Shown here: piece after piece, positions 12,033-21,238 of the stretch
Layout: each line of letters opens with the position of its first letter
Numbering within the stretch: position 1 is the stretch's first letter
Assembly (NCBI GenBank): GCA_002480525.1
Contig: DLCH01000006.1
Location: forward strand, 1-64,000
Length of the DNA stretch: 64,000 bases
Direction: 5' to 3'
From: Gammaproteobacteria bacterium UBA7803
Lineage (GTDB): Bacteria; Pseudomonadota; Gammaproteobacteria; Pseudomonadales; Azotimanducaceae
Made by a program: the position numbers and the translations under genes
The notes under the pieces: generated by a model
What the model was told of the DNA's origin: nothing
The model's database searches: none
What the model saw: the letters and a program-made list of their open reading frames with translations, nothing else

Positions 12033-14575
12033 GGCACCGGCGCGTCCAGCCAGCGCATCCGCCCCATCTCGAACGGATGAGCCAGCAACTCGTGGAAGGG
12101 ATAGAGCCGAACGCGGTAGTGCTGGAGACCAGCATACGGCGGCCGCACGTTCAACGTGAACCGCCAGTATGTGTCTCCCTCTGCCCCTGCTTCTGCCTCG
12201 AACGGCACGGTCACCGGTGCGCCACCGTCCGCCCCGCAGTCGAGCAGGCACTCCACCCGGACATCGCCCGGCGTCAGGCCGTTCAGGCCGGCTGCCACCG
12301 ACAGCTCCAGTGGTTGCCCGTGCGGCAGCACGGCCGGCAGCGGACCTGCAGCACGGACGAAGGTGCCGCTCCAGGCCTCGAGCACCTGCGTCTTCCAGGC
12401 TGCCAATGCCTGCGCCGCAGCGCCGTTCGACGCTGCAAGCCGACTGAACCGGCGGACGGCGGGCAGGTAGAAGCAGCGGGCATAATCCAGCACCATCCGC
12501 TCGCTGTTGAATGCGGGGATGATCGTGCGCATGGACGCCTTGGCACGGCGCACCCAGGCGTCTGAGTGATCACGGCCGAAGTAGTCGGGCACGACGTCGC
12601 GCTCGAGCAGATCGAGCAGGTCCTTCGCCTCTTCCCGGTCCCGGTACTCGCCCGGCAGGTCCGGGCCGTGCGGCGCCACCGCCCAGCCGTTGCTCCCATC
12701 GTAAGCCTCCTCCCACCAGCCGTCCAGAACCGACAGATTGACGGCGCCGTTCATGGCCGCCTTGATGCCGGACGTGCCGCTTGCCTCCAAGGGATATTCA
12801 GGGGTGTTTATCCAGACGTCGGCGCCCGCCACCAGCAGGCGGGCAAGGGCGAGATCGTAGTCTTCGACGAAGACCAGCTTGCCGATCAATTCCGGCGACA
12901 TGGACAGCGCGTGAATCTCGCGCACCAGCGCCCTGCCGGGCTCGTCGGCCGGATGCGCCTTGCCGGCCATGATCAGCACCACCGGGCGCGCCTCGTCGCT
13001 GAGCAGCCGGATCAGCCGTTCACGGTCATTGAACAGCAGCAGCGCGCGTTTGTAGGTCGCGAACCGCCGCGCGAACCCGAGCACCAGCACGTCGGCCGGA
13101 CCGGTCAGCCGCGCCAGGACCCGCTGCGTCGTTGCCCAGGCGGTACCGTTGCGCTGTTGCTGTGCGACGACTCGACGCCGCACATCGGTCAGGAGCTGAG
13201 CCTTGAGGTCCTGCCGCAGGCTCCAGAAGCGATGATCCGGGATGTCGTCGATGCGGGACCAGAAATCCACGTCGCCGAGGCGCGAGCGCCAGTCGGTGAA
13301 GCGCATGTCGAACAGATGCATCCAGTCGGGCGCCATGAAGGTGGGCAGGTGGACCCCGTTGGTCACGAACGTCAGCGGATTGTCTTCGGGCTCGATCTCC
13401 GGCCACACGTGACGTTCGGTGGCGGCGGCAACGTCGCCATGGGTCCGGCTGACGCCGTTGCGGCAGCTCGACCCCCGGATCGCCAGCGTGGTCATGTTCA
13501 GGCCGGAATGATCACCATTGCGCCCCAGTGTCATCAGCCAGTCAAGGTCGATGCCCTGACCCGCCAGGTAGTCAACCAACTCTTCGCGTACCAACTCCGC
13601 CTCGAAAACGTCGTGCCCGGCCGCGACCGGGGTGTGGGTGGTGAATACGGTCGAGGCGGAGACGGCTTCGAGAGCCGCCGCCAGAGACCACCCCTGATTG
13701 GCGAATTGTGCGCAGCGCTCGACGATGCCGAAGGCCGCATGGCCCTCGTTGAGGTGCCAGATGCGCGGTTCGACCCCCACTGCCTGCAGCGCACGTACAC
13801 CGCCGATGCCGAGTACCAGCTCCTGACGCAGCCGATTCCGCGCATCACCGCCGTAGAGCTGATGGGTGACGGCCTTCAGCGGCGGCTCGTTGTCGCCGAT
13901 GTCGGCATCGAGCAGCAGCAGCGTGGCGTGACCGGCCTTGACCCGCCACAACCGCAACCGGCAGCGACCGGCACCCGTCGGGACGTCGATTCGCAGCTCC
14001 TTGCCACCAGGATCGAGAACCGGAACGGCAGGAAGCTGATCGAATTCGGTATCGGCGAACACCGCCGTCTGCTCGCCATCGGCTCCGATCCGTTGCCGGA
14101 AGTAGCCGACCCGGTACATGAGCCCGACAGCGACGACGGGCAAAGCCAGATCCGAGGCTGCTTTGCAGTAGTCGCCCGCCAGAATGCCCAAACCCCCGGA
14201 ATAGAGCGGCAGAGTTTCGTGCAGACCGAACTCCAGGCAGAGGTAAGCGACGCTGCCCGCGCTTCGGGCCAGTTCCTCGAGCTCCGGCGGCGGCCGGCGG
14301 CTGCGGTAAGCATCGCACGCGGACTTCGCGCGCCGATAGGCATCCATGAACGAGCGGTCCTGCGCAGCCGCGTCGAGCCGGGCCTGCGCGACCCGCCGCA
14401 GCAGCACCTTCGGATTGCCTCCGCAGCGTTCGTACAGGTCGTCGTCGAGCAACCGGAACACCCGCTGCACGTCCCGATCCCACCCGTACAACAGGTCTTC
14501 GGAAAGCTCTTGCAGCCCGGCCAGTGCCGGCGGGATCTGCGGTCGGACTTCCAGAGCAAAACGCGTGGATCCCAT
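12029..14575 (-). CDS. glgP: alpha-glucan phosphorylase (paralogue 1)
   Basis: Releases glucose-1-phosphate from glycogen or maltodextrin using PLP. 848 residues with an N-terminal DUF3417-like segment (DLLYGWDRDVQRVFRLLD), the SGGLGILAGDYCKAASDL motif, HLNEGHAAF, FTTHTPVAAGHD and the PLP-lysine signature EASGTSGIKAAMNG. This is the bacterial/archaeal glgP type rather than the E. coli maltodextrin type. ATG 14575 has GGGAGG upstream. First gene of the glgP-malQ unit; the 120 bp upstream show no MerR-type dyad, so regulation differs from paralogue 2 at 26.9-29.4 kb. Confidence 0.93.
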   Translation of the reverse strand: MGSTRFALEVRPQIPPALAGLQELSEDLLYGWDRDVQRVFRLLDDDLYERCGGNPKVLLRRVAQARLDAAAQDRSFMDAYRRAKSACDAYRSRRPPPELEELARSAGSVAYLCLEFGLHETLPLYSGGLGILAGDYCKAASDLALPVVAVGLMYRVGYFRQRIGADGEQTAVFADTEFDQLPAVPVLDPGGKELRIDVPTGAGRCRLRLWRVKAGHATLLLLDADIGDNEPPLKAVTHQLYGGDARNRLRQELVLGIGGVRALQAVGVEPRIWHLNEGHAAFGIVERCAQFANQGWSLAAALEAVSASTVFTTHTPVAAGHDVFEAELVREELVDYLAGQGIDLDWLMTLGRNGDHSGLNMTTLAIRGSSCRNGVSRTHGDVAAATERHVWPEIEPEDNPLTFVTNGVHLPTFMAPDWMHLFDMRFTDWRSRLGDVDFWSRIDDIPDHRFWSLRQDLKAQLLTDVRRRVVAQQQRNGTAWATTQRVLARLTGPADVLVLGFARRFATYKRALLLFNDRERLIRLLSDEARPVVLIMAGKAHPADEPGRALVREIHALSMSPELIGKLVFVEDYDLALARLLVAGADVWINTPEYPLEASGTSGIKAAMNGAVNLSVLDGWWEEAYDGSNGWAVAPHGPDLPGEYRDREEAKDLLDLLERDVVPDYFGRDHSDAWVRRAKASMRTIIPAFNSERMVLDYARCFYLPAVRRFSRLAASNGAAAQALAAWKTQVLEAWSGTFVRAAGPLPAVLPHGQPLELSVAAGLNGLTPGDVRVECLLDCGADGGAPVTVPFEAEAGAEGDTYWRFTLNVRPPYAGLQHYRVRLYPFHELLAHPFEMGRMRWLDAPVP

Positions 14576-14695
14576 GACGGCGACCTCCCGTGCGCGGCCT
14601 GAGCCGCGATCTACGGCGCCGGATCATAGGCCCGAAACGTCGCCCGGTACAGCCGGCAACGGCATTCGCTGCCGGACACCGCAATGCGACCCGCC

Positions 14696-16084
14696 TCAGT
14701 CCACTGGGACGGTGAACGAGAACTCTGTCCAGCCGCCGTGCGATGCCACGTCGACCCGGCCGCCGTGGGATTCGGCAATGGACTTCACGATCGACAGCCC
14801 GAGCCCTACCCCTTCGCCGTCCCGCTGACGGGCCGGGTCGACCCGGTAGAACCGCTCGAACAGTTTCGGCAGGTGCTCCTGGGGTATCGGATCCCCCGGG
14901 TTGACGACTGCGACCTTGACGCCACCCGCCTCACGGGAGAGGTGAACCTGGACCGTCTCACCCGACGGCGTGTACCGAAGCGCGTTCGAAAGCAAATTGG
15001 ACAGCGCGCGCCGGATCAGTCCGCGATCGGCTCGAATCGGCGGCGCCGATCCCGACACAGTCAGCGACACGTTGCGGTCGGCGGCCAGCGCCTCGAAGAA
15101 TTCGAACAGCTCCTCGATCTCCCGCTGCAAGTCGAGGTCGGTCCGCTCCAGCTCGATCAGGGCATTGTCGCTCTTCGCCAGCCACAGCATGTCGGCCACC
15201 ATCTTGGTCAGGCGCTCGAGCTCCTCCAGGCTGGAATAGAGCATCTCCCGGTACTCCTGCGCGGACCTTGCCCTGCTCAGCATCACCTGAGTCTGGGTCG
15301 TCAGGCTGGTGAGCGGTGTGCGCAGCTCGTGCGCAATGTCCGAGGAGAAATGAGATAGGCGCTCGAAGCCGAGCTCCAACCGGCCGATCATGTCGTTGAA
15401 GGAGGCAGCAAGTTCCCGCAGCTCGGCCGGCAGCGACTGCGGATCGAGCCGCAAGCTCAAGCGGCCGGCCCGGATTTGCCGCATGCTGCGGCTCAAATGT
15501 CGCAGGGGCTCGTGGCCCTGGTGGATGCCGAACCAGGCTGCGGCCAGCGTGGCGGCGCCGGTGCCGAGCATGATCAGCGCGAGGCTCCGTCGGAAAGCGC
15601 CGAGAAACCCCTGGTGAAACTCGGCATCCATCGCGATCACGACGCGGAAGTCACCCGACTTCGCCAACGCCCGTCCTTCGACGCCGACGAGCGCACGGCC
15701 GTCGACCCGCTGTATCTCGAGGTCCTGCGGCCGGACCGATGCGATTGCCGGAAATGCACCCGCCGCTGCCGACAGGTCCGGCCCGGGAGAGCGGTAGACG
15801 AACCGGCCCTGTGCATCCTCGACCTGGAAGTAAACCCCATGGTGGCCGGAGATCGCGTTGGAAAGCACGGCCGCCAGCCCATTGCCCGTGCGCTCTTCGG
15901 CAAGCGCCTGCGCAATGGCTGCATGAGCAACCCCCAGCTCCGCCAGATCCTGCTCGGCGAAGTGCCGTTCCACCGCTGCCAGAATCAGGGCGGCGCTGAT
16001 CAGCAGGCTGGTCCCCACCGCCAGCGCGACGAACCCCAGAACCCGGCGGGTGAGCGACAGGGGCCCCCGATCACCCCGCACCAT
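14696..16084 (-). CDS. CusS/CopS-type sensor histidine kinase
   Basis: Inner-membrane heavy-metal sensor kinase, 462 residues. Order: TM1 (residues 13-36), periplasmic domain, TM2 near 165-190, HAMP, H-box [16 protein letters not shown]-box [11 protein letters not shown] and G-box [14 protein letters not shown]. The start overlaps the regulator stop by 14 nt. The adjacent divergent multicopper oxidase cluster suggests it senses periplasmic Cu+/Ag+, which is inference. No MerR-type site is present here, so this is a separate layer of copper control. Confidence 0.92.
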   Translation of the reverse strand: MVRGDRGPLSLTRRVLGFVALAVGTSLLISAALILAAVERHFAEQDLAELGVAHAAIAQALAEERTGNGLAAVLSNAISGHHGVYFQVEDAQGRFVYRSPGPDLSAAAGAFPAIASVRPQDLEIQRVDGRALVGVEGRALAKSGDFRVVIAMDAEFHQGFLGAFRRSLALIMLGTGAATLAAAWFGIHQGHEPLRHLSRSMRQIRAGRLSLRLDPQSLPAELRELAASFNDMIGRLELGFERLSHFSSDIAHELRTPLTSLTTQTQVMLSRARSAQEYREMLYSSLEELERLTKMVADMLWLAKSDNALIELERTDLDLQREIEELFEFFEALAADRNVSLTVSGSAPPIRADRGLIRRALSNLLSNALRYTPSGETVQVHLSREAGGVKVAVVNPGDPIPQEHLPKLFERFYRVDPARQRDGEGVGLGLSIVKSIAESHGGRVDVASHGGWTEFSFTVPVD

Positions 16085-16763
16085 CGGCCTCTTCCGCGTC
16101 GAGCCTGTACCCCATGCCCCGCACCGTGTGGATCAGCTTCGGCTCGAAGTCGTCGTCGATTTTGGCACGCAGGCGGCGGATGGCGACATCGATCACATTG
16201 GAATCGGAGTCGAAATTCATGTCCCATACCTGCGAGGCGATCAGCGAGCGCGGAAGCACCTCGCCCTGGTGGCGCACCAGCAGTTCGAGCAGCGCGAATT
16301 CCTTCTGGCTGAGCGCGATGCGCTTGCCCGCCCGAGTCGCCCGGCGCCGCGGCAGATCGAGACACAGGTCGGCGACCTGCAGACGGTCGGCCATCACCGG
16401 CGCCGCGCCCCGGCGCAGCAGGGTTCGCACCCGGGCGAGCAGCTCCGCGAAGGCGAAGGGCTTGACGAGGTAGTCGTCGCCTCCGAGTTCCAGGCCTTTG
16501 ACCCGGTCCTCGACCCGGTCCCGAGCGGTCAGGAACAGCACCGGCACCTGCTTCCCCGCGTCTCGGAGCGCCCGGACGACGCGCCAGCCGTCGACGTCGG
16601 GCAGCATCACGTCCATGATGACGAGATCGAACGTCTCGGACACGGCGAGATGATGGCCGTCCAGGCCGTTCCGGGCCAGCATGACGGTAAAGCCCGCTTC
16701 CGCGAGACCTTGACGCAGGTAGTCCCCCGTCCGTCTGTCATCCTCGACAATCAGCAATCGCAT
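16071..16763 (-). CDS. OmpR/PhoB-family response regulator (CopR/CusR-like)
   Basis: DNA-binding partner of the downstream kinase. Receiver domain with acidic pair EDD, phospho-acceptor Asp in [14 protein letters not shown] and Lys in LVKPFAF, then a winged-helix domain ([31 protein letters not shown]). The [15 protein letters not shown] stretch is typical of heavy-metal regulators. ATG 16763 is preferred on spacing; GTG 16772 is an alternative. It faces the divergent copA-type oxidase gene and most likely activates it. Confidence 0.92.
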   Translation of the reverse strand: MRLLIVEDDRRTGDYLRQGLAEAGFTVMLARNGLDGHHLAVSETFDLVIMDVMLPDVDGWRVVRALRDAGKQVPVLFLTARDRVEDRVKGLELGGDDYLVKPFAFAELLARVRTLLRRGAAPVMADRLQVADLCLDLPRRRATRAGKRIALSQKEFALLELLVRHQGEVLPRSLIASQVWDMNFDSDSNVIDVAIRRLRAKIDDDFEPKLIHTVRGMGYRLDAEEADGAG

Positions 16764-16829
16764 CGGCGCCACGTCCCGCTGACTTCACGTTCACCAGCCT
16801 AAGCCCCAGGTCCGAACACCCGGATGACC

Positions 16830-16890
16830 GCAACATTACGTCATTGTCATGTGCCGGTCATGCCGCTGACAGCGCGACGCGCCTAGCATC
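16830..16890 (+). promoter_or_regulatory. candidate operator/promoter of the copper oxidase operon
   Basis: The 170-bp divergent region between the response regulator and the oxidase contains CATTACGTCATTGTCAT (about 16834-16850), an imperfect repeat of the kind bound by CopR/CusR-type regulators, followed by a possible -10 TAGCAT near 16882. Assignment is by position and resemblance only. Confidence 0.35.
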
Positions 16891-16933
16891 CTGCCAGCGT
16901 CAATCATCAGACAGGACGAGGAGTGGACTCAAG

Positions 16934-18727
16934 ATGGTACTCGGCTACCCATTGACCCGGCGCCGCGCTCTGCAGGGGCTGGGGGCAACGGTACTACTGA
17001 CCGGCGCACCGGGATTGCTGCAGGCGCGTGCGGGCAGCACGCGACTGGGAACGCCCGTGGAGATCCGTGGCCGGCAGATCGACCTCGAGATCGCCGAGAC
17101 GCCGGTCGACTTCAACGGCATCTCCCGCCTGGCGACCACCATCAACGGCTCCATTCCCGCGCCAACGCTGCGTCTGCGCGAGGGCGACGATGTAGTCATC
17201 CGTGTTACCAACCGCCTGTCGGTCGCCACGTCGATCCACTGGCACGGCATTCTGCTGCCGTTCCAGATGGACGGCGTGCCCGGCATCAGTTTCAGCGGCA
17301 TCGCGCCGGGTGAAACGTTCACTTACCACTTCAAGCTGCGCCAGAGCGGCACCTACTGGTACCACTCCCACAGCGGTTTTCAGGAAATGACCGGGATGTA
17401 CGGGGCGCTGATCGTGGAGCCGCGGGCCGGCGAATCGATCCGCACCGACCGGGACCATGCCATCGTTCTTTCCGACTGGACCGACGAGGACCCGATGCGG
17501 GTCTTCGCCAAGCTGAAGATCCAGAGCGACACCTACAACTTCAATCAGCCCACCATCGGGGACTTTCGGGAGGACGTCTCCGGCATGGGGCTCGGCGATG
17601 CCTTCGCGAAGCGCCGGATGTGGAATCAGATGCGCATGAACCCGACGGATCTCGCCGATCTGTCCGACGCGACCCTGACCTATCTCATGAACGGCATGCC
17701 GCCGGGTCAGAACTGGACGGCCCTGTTTCAGCGCGGCGAGCGGGTGCGCCTGCGTTTCATCAACGGGGCGAGCAACTCGTTCTACGACGTGCGCATCCCC
17801 GGCCTGAAGCTGACGATCGTCCACGTCGACGGCCAGGACGTGGAACCGGTCACCGTGGACGAGTTCCGCTTCGGCCCGGGGGAAACCTACGATGCCTTGG
17901 TCGAGCCCAAGGACGACGCATACACGATCTTCGCCCAGAGCATGGATCGGACCGGCTTCGCCCGGGGAACGCTGGCCGTACGGCCCGGGCTCGCGGCGCC
18001 GGTACCGGCACTGGATCCGGTTCAGTGGCTCACCATGGCAGACATGATGGGCACGATGGGAGCGATGGGTGCGATGACCGGAGACGCGACTGGACATGGC
18101 AGCGCCGGGCACGGCGCGACAGTCGGTCACGGAAACCACGGCGCCATGGCCATGGACCACGCGCACCATGCCATGTCGCGCGATCCGCTGGCACGGCCTT
18201 CACAAACCGTGCGGCATGCGCGCTCCGAGTACGGTCCCGCGGTCGACATGCGGGTCGACACACCGCGGACCAGCCTGGACGATCCAGGCATCGGCCTGCG
18301 CAACGTCGGCCGGCGGGTGCTGACCCTGGCCGACCTGCGTTCCCGGCCGGAGGTGCTCGACGATGCCCGGTTTCCGACGCGGGAGATCGAGCTGCACCTG
18401 ACGGGCAACATGGAGCGCTATAGCTGGTCGATCGACGGCCTGGAGTTCGGCAAGAGCACGCCCGTCTCCATGCCCCAGGGCGAGCGGATCCGGGTGATCC
18501 TGCAGAACGACACGATGATGACCCATCCGATGCACCTGCACGGCATGTGGAGCGAGCTAGAGAGCCCGAACGGCGAGCTGCTGGTGCGCCGCCACACGAT
18601 TCCCGTCCAGCCCGCGCAGCGCATCAGCTTTCTCACCACCCCCCACGACCTCGGCCGCTGGGCATGGCACTGTCACCTGCTGTTTCACATGGACGCGGGC
18701 ATGTTCCGCGAGGTGGTGGTGGCATGA
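16934..18727 (+). CDS. multicopper oxidase, CopA/PcoA-type copper resistance
   Basis: Periplasmic cuprous oxidase, 597 residues. Tat signal (LTRRRALQGLGATVLL) at the N-terminus for export of a folded enzyme. Copper ligands: HWHG (102-105), YHSHS (144-146), HPMHLHG near the C-terminus and HCHLLFHMDAGM. A Met/His-rich stretch around residues 365-425 is the copper-binding insertion typical of this family. ATG 16934 is chosen because it begins the Tat signal and follows AGGAG. The stop overlaps the copB start (ATGA). Named CopA in plasmid systems, unrelated to the P-type ATPase. Confidence 0.95.
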   Translation: MVLGYPLTRRRALQGLGATVLLTGAPGLLQARAGSTRLGTPVEIRGRQIDLEIAETPVDFNGISRLATTINGSIPAPTLRLREGDDVVIRVTNRLSVATSIHWHGILLPFQMDGVPGISFSGIAPGETFTYHFKLRQSGTYWYHSHSGFQEMTGMYGALIVEPRAGESIRTDRDHAIVLSDWTDEDPMRVFAKLKIQSDTYNFNQPTIGDFREDVSGMGLGDAFAKRRMWNQMRMNPTDLADLSDATLTYLMNGMPPGQNWTALFQRGERVRLRFINGASNSFYDVRIPGLKLTIVHVDGQDVEPVTVDEFRFGPGETYDALVEPKDDAYTIFAQSMDRTGFARGTLAVRPGLAAPVPALDPVQWLTMADMMGTMGAMGAMTGDATGHGSAGHGATVGHGNHGAMAMDHAHHAMSRDPLARPSQTVRHARSEYGPAVDMRVDTPRTSLDDPGIGLRNVGRRVLTLADLRSRPEVLDDARFPTREIELHLTGNMERYSWSIDGLEFGKSTPVSMPQGERIRVILQNDTMMTHPMHLHGMWSELESPNGELLVRRHTIPVQPAQRISFLTTPHDLGRWAWHCHLLFHMDAGMFREVVVA

Positions 18728-19593
18728 GCAGGACGACCGTTGCGTTCGCGTCGCCTCCGGTGATCGCCGTTGTGGTTCTGTTTTCCGGGCTGGCGGCGGC
18801 ACGATCGCCGGGCATGGACCACGCCGCCATGGGGCACGGCGACATGCAGATGCAGGGCGGCAGCCCGCCCGCCGATGCGCGCGACCCCCACGCCTACTCC
18901 GACGGCTACACGCTGACCGAGGGACCTTATGCCCTGCCGGGCTCACAACGCCTGGTCCTCGCCGACGAACACCGATTCTGGGCCGTGCTGGGAGACCGGC
19001 TGGAGTACGACACCGAGAGCGACAGCGGCATCTACGACCTGCAGGCCTGGTACGGCACCACCTACAACCGCCTCACGGCCAAGCTCGAAGGCGACGTGGC
19101 CGACGGTACGCTCGAGGAGAGCCAGAGCGAGCTGTTCTGGAGCCGCGCGTTCAGTGGCTACTTCGACACCCAGCTCGGCCTGCGCTTCGACCAGTACGAT
19201 GACGGCAGGAATCGCGAGTGGCTGGCATTCGGGGTCCAAGGCCTGGCCCCATACTGGTTTGAGCTCGACTTTACAGCGTATGTCGGCGACGGTGGCCGGA
19301 CCGCCCTGTCGCTCGAAGCGGAGTACGACGTGCTTCTCAGCCAGAGGCTCGTTCTTCAGCCGCGCGCCGAGCTGAACGCCTACGGTAAAGACGACGCCGC
19401 CAACGGACTCGGGAACGGACTCTCCGATGCCGAGTTCGGCGTGCGGCTTCGCTACGAGTTCTCGCGTCAGTTCGCGCCGTATGTCGGCGTGGAGTGGAGC
19501 AGAAAGTTCGGCGACACCGCCGACTTCGCGCGAGCCGCGGACGAATCGGTTCGCGATACCCGGTACGTCGCCGGTATCCGGTTCTGGTTCTGA
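18724..19593 (+). CDS. copB: copper resistance outer-membrane protein CopB
   Basis: 289 residues: signal peptide, a Met/His-rich linker (MDHAAMGHGDMQMQGG) and the CopB beta-barrel domain, ending in the aromatic motif AGIRFWF expected for BAM-dependent barrel insertion. Conserved family text includes DRLEYD, FDQYDDGRNREWLAFGVQGLAPYWFE and EWSRKFG. It acts in the outer membrane with the oxidase, probably sequestering copper. Translationally coupled to the oxidase by ATGA overlap. Confidence 0.94.
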   Translation: MSRTTVAFASPPVIAVVVLFSGLAAARSPGMDHAAMGHGDMQMQGGSPPADARDPHAYSDGYTLTEGPYALPGSQRLVLADEHRFWAVLGDRLEYDTESDSGIYDLQAWYGTTYNRLTAKLEGDVADGTLEESQSELFWSRAFSGYFDTQLGLRFDQYDDGRNREWLAFGVQGLAPYWFELDFTAYVGDGGRTALSLEAEYDVLLSQRLVLQPRAELNAYGKDDAANGLGNGLSDAEFGVRLRYEFSRQFAPYVGVEWSRKFGDTADFARAADESVRDTRYVAGIRFWF

Positions 19594-19633
19594 ACCGGCA
19601 TCAACCCCGCAACACACAAGCAAGGAACCCGAC

Positions 19634-19948
19634 ATGAAGACCACCTGCTTTCGATCGCTGGCCGGCGCGGCCGCCCTCGGCAGCGCCGCGCTGCTGTTCA
19701 GCGGGATCGCCGTTGCCCACGAGCCGGAGAAGCATGCCAAGGACGCCGAGGCACCCGACTGCGCGGCCATGATGGACATGAACGCCGAGGAGATGGATCA
19801 GGACGATCCGGTCGTCCAGGCCATGATGGAGCAGTGCCGGGGCCACATGGATGCCATGGACCATGGCAGCGGATCGGACGGAACCTCGGACCACGCGGAA
19901 GGACACGGTGGGCAAGAGCCGTCCCAGCCTTCGCAGCACGAGCACTGA
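19634..19948 (+). CDS. small Met/His/Asp-rich exported protein
   Basis: 104 residues with a signal peptide (SLAGAAALGSAALLFSGIAVAHE) and a mature part rich in Met, His and acidic residues, with two cysteines (CAAMMDMNAEEM, MEQCRGHMDAMDHG). No known family recognised with certainty. The composition and position after copB suggest a periplasmic copper buffer. ATG 19634 has AAGGA upstream. Confidence 0.8.
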   Translation: MKTTCFRSLAGAAALGSAALLFSGIAVAHEPEKHAKDAEAPDCAAMMDMNAEEMDQDDPVVQAMMEQCRGHMDAMDHGSGSDGTSDHAEGHGGQEPSQPSQHEH

Positions 19949-20010
19949 CGAGCGCGGACACGGAACGACCGTCCCGACACGATAGCGACCGCGCGCCACG
20001 GAGTACGCCC

Positions 20011-20565
20011 ATGCCCATCCGAAAGACTCTGTCCTGTCTGAGGTGTCTTGCAGCGACCGCCGCCGTGGTGCTGCTGGCAGGCGCTGCCTACGTCTATCTC
20101 GGGCTGTACCCCATCGGCGCCGACGTTCCACACAACGCCGCGACCTACTGGCTGCTGGAAACCGTGCGCGAGCGCGCCGTGGCGCGGGCGGCGCGGGACA
20201 TCTCCGTTCCCGGCGATCTCGAGGCGTCAGCCCGACTGTTGTCCGGCGGCGCCGACTACAACGACATGTGCGCCGGGTGTCATTTGCGCCCGGGCGAGAA
20301 CCAGAGCGACTTCTCCCTGGGCCTGTATCCCGCTCCACCCGATCTCACCGAGGCGCACGACACGCACGGTGATCCGGCGAGCCGCGACCGACGCCGCTTC
20401 TGGATCATCAAACACGGAATCAAGGCTTCCGGGATGCCTGCCTGGGGGCCCGGTCACGACGACGAGCGGATCTGGAGCATGGTGGCGTTTCTCGACCGTC
20501 TACCCGACCTGACGCCACAGCAGTACCAGATCATCACCGCTCGATCCACGGGCAGCCAACACTGA
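20011..20565 (+). CDS. class I cytochrome c with membrane anchor
   Basis: 184 residues: an N-terminal hydrophobic helix (AATAAVVLLAGAAYVYLGLY) that may stay as an anchor, then a cytochrome domain with CAGCH near residue 88 and a Met in SGMPAWGPGHDDERIW as probable sixth ligand. The text PIGADVPHN and MVAFLDRLPDLTPQQYQ is shared by cytochromes next to copper resistance genes. Good Shine-Dalgarno GGAG 8 nt before ATG 20011. Possibly takes electrons from the cuprous oxidase; not established. Confidence 0.88.
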   Translation: MPIRKTLSCLRCLAATAAVVLLAGAAYVYLGLYPIGADVPHNAATYWLLETVRERAVARAARDISVPGDLEASARLLSGGADYNDMCAGCHLRPGENQSDFSLGLYPAPPDLTEAHDTHGDPASRDRRRFWIIKHGIKASGMPAWGPGHDDERIWSMVAFLDRLPDLTPQQYQIITARSTGSQH

Positions 20566-20635
20566 CCCCCACCGCGGGGCTCGATTCCGTCCGGGGGCGC
20601 CGCGAGCCAACGCCAACTCGACAGGAGCGATGAAT

Positions 20636-21106
20636 ATGCAACGACGAAATCTGTTCGCCTCGGCGGTGATCACCGCCATCGCCGGATTGGCCGGCAACCT
20701 GCTCTACGCGCCGTTTTCGACAGCGGCCGAGCCGGTGATCACCGTTCACAAGACGCCCTGGTGTGGGTGCTGCGGGAGCTGGGTCGAGCATATGCGCGCC
20801 AGCGGTTTCGAGGTCACCGTGCGGGAGCACGAGGACCTGTCCCCCGTGCGCACCCGCCTCGACGTACCGCAGGCGCTCGGAAGCTGCCATACCGCAGAGG
20901 TGGACGGTTACGCGATCGAGGGACACGTCCCCGCGTCGGACATCCGGCGGTTGCTGGAAGAGCGTCCGGCCGGCGTCCGCGGACTGGCGGTCCCCGGCAT
21001 GCCGGCCGGTTCCCCCGGCATGGAGATGGGCGGCCGCCAGGATCCGTTCGACGTCGTCGCCTTCGGCCAAAAGGGTACGCGGGTCTTCCAATCGCACCGC
21101 CCGTGA
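20636..21106 (+). CDS. DUF411 metal-binding protein
   Basis: Periplasmic protein of about 156 residues with an N-terminal signal (NLFASAVITAIAGLAGNLL), the thioredoxin-like CGCC motif (KTPWCGCCGSWVEHM), and conserved SCHTAEVDGYAIEGHVPA and AVPGMPAGSPGME, diagnostic of DUF411. Members occur in copper resistance clusters and are thought to bind copper. ATG 20636 is preferred over ATG 20630 by Shine-Dalgarno spacing. Last gene of the copper cluster. Confidence 0.92.
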   Translation: MQRRNLFASAVITAIAGLAGNLLYAPFSTAAEPVITVHKTPWCGCCGSWVEHMRASGFEVTVREHEDLSPVRTRLDVPQALGSCHTAEVDGYAIEGHVPASDIRRLLEERPAGVRGLAVPGMPAGSPGMEMGGRQDPFDVVAFGQKGTRVFQSHRP

Positions 21107-21125
21107 AGCGCGCCCGGCCCGGGGA

Positions 21126-21157
21126 TTGACCTGAAACCCGCATACATCTCCTAACGT
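21126..21157 (+). promoter_or_regulatory. MerR-type promoter/operator, site 5 (2-oxoacid oxidoreductase operon)
   Basis: Plus strand: -35 TTGACC (21126-21131), 20-bp spacer, -10 TAACGT (21152-21157). Left arm ACCTG, internal GCATA, right arm degenerate (CATCT). It lies just after the DUF411 gene and about 80 nt before the operon's first ATG. Confidence 0.78.
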
Positions 21158-21238
21158 GACCCTGGTGTCGGGTACGCCATCCGCTGCGGCACGGCACGAA
21201 CGCTGCGGCAAGGCAATCGAACAGGCGAGGTGCACCAT

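Noticed and set aside
12566..14602. Long open frame antisense to glgP1
   Set aside because: Translation is His/Arg/Gln-rich with no motif and mirrors the phosphorylase codon structure.
14576..14695. A MerR-type site before glgP1
   Set aside because: No ACCTG/CAGGT pair or 20-bp spaced -35/-10; only an unrelated TATGAT is present.
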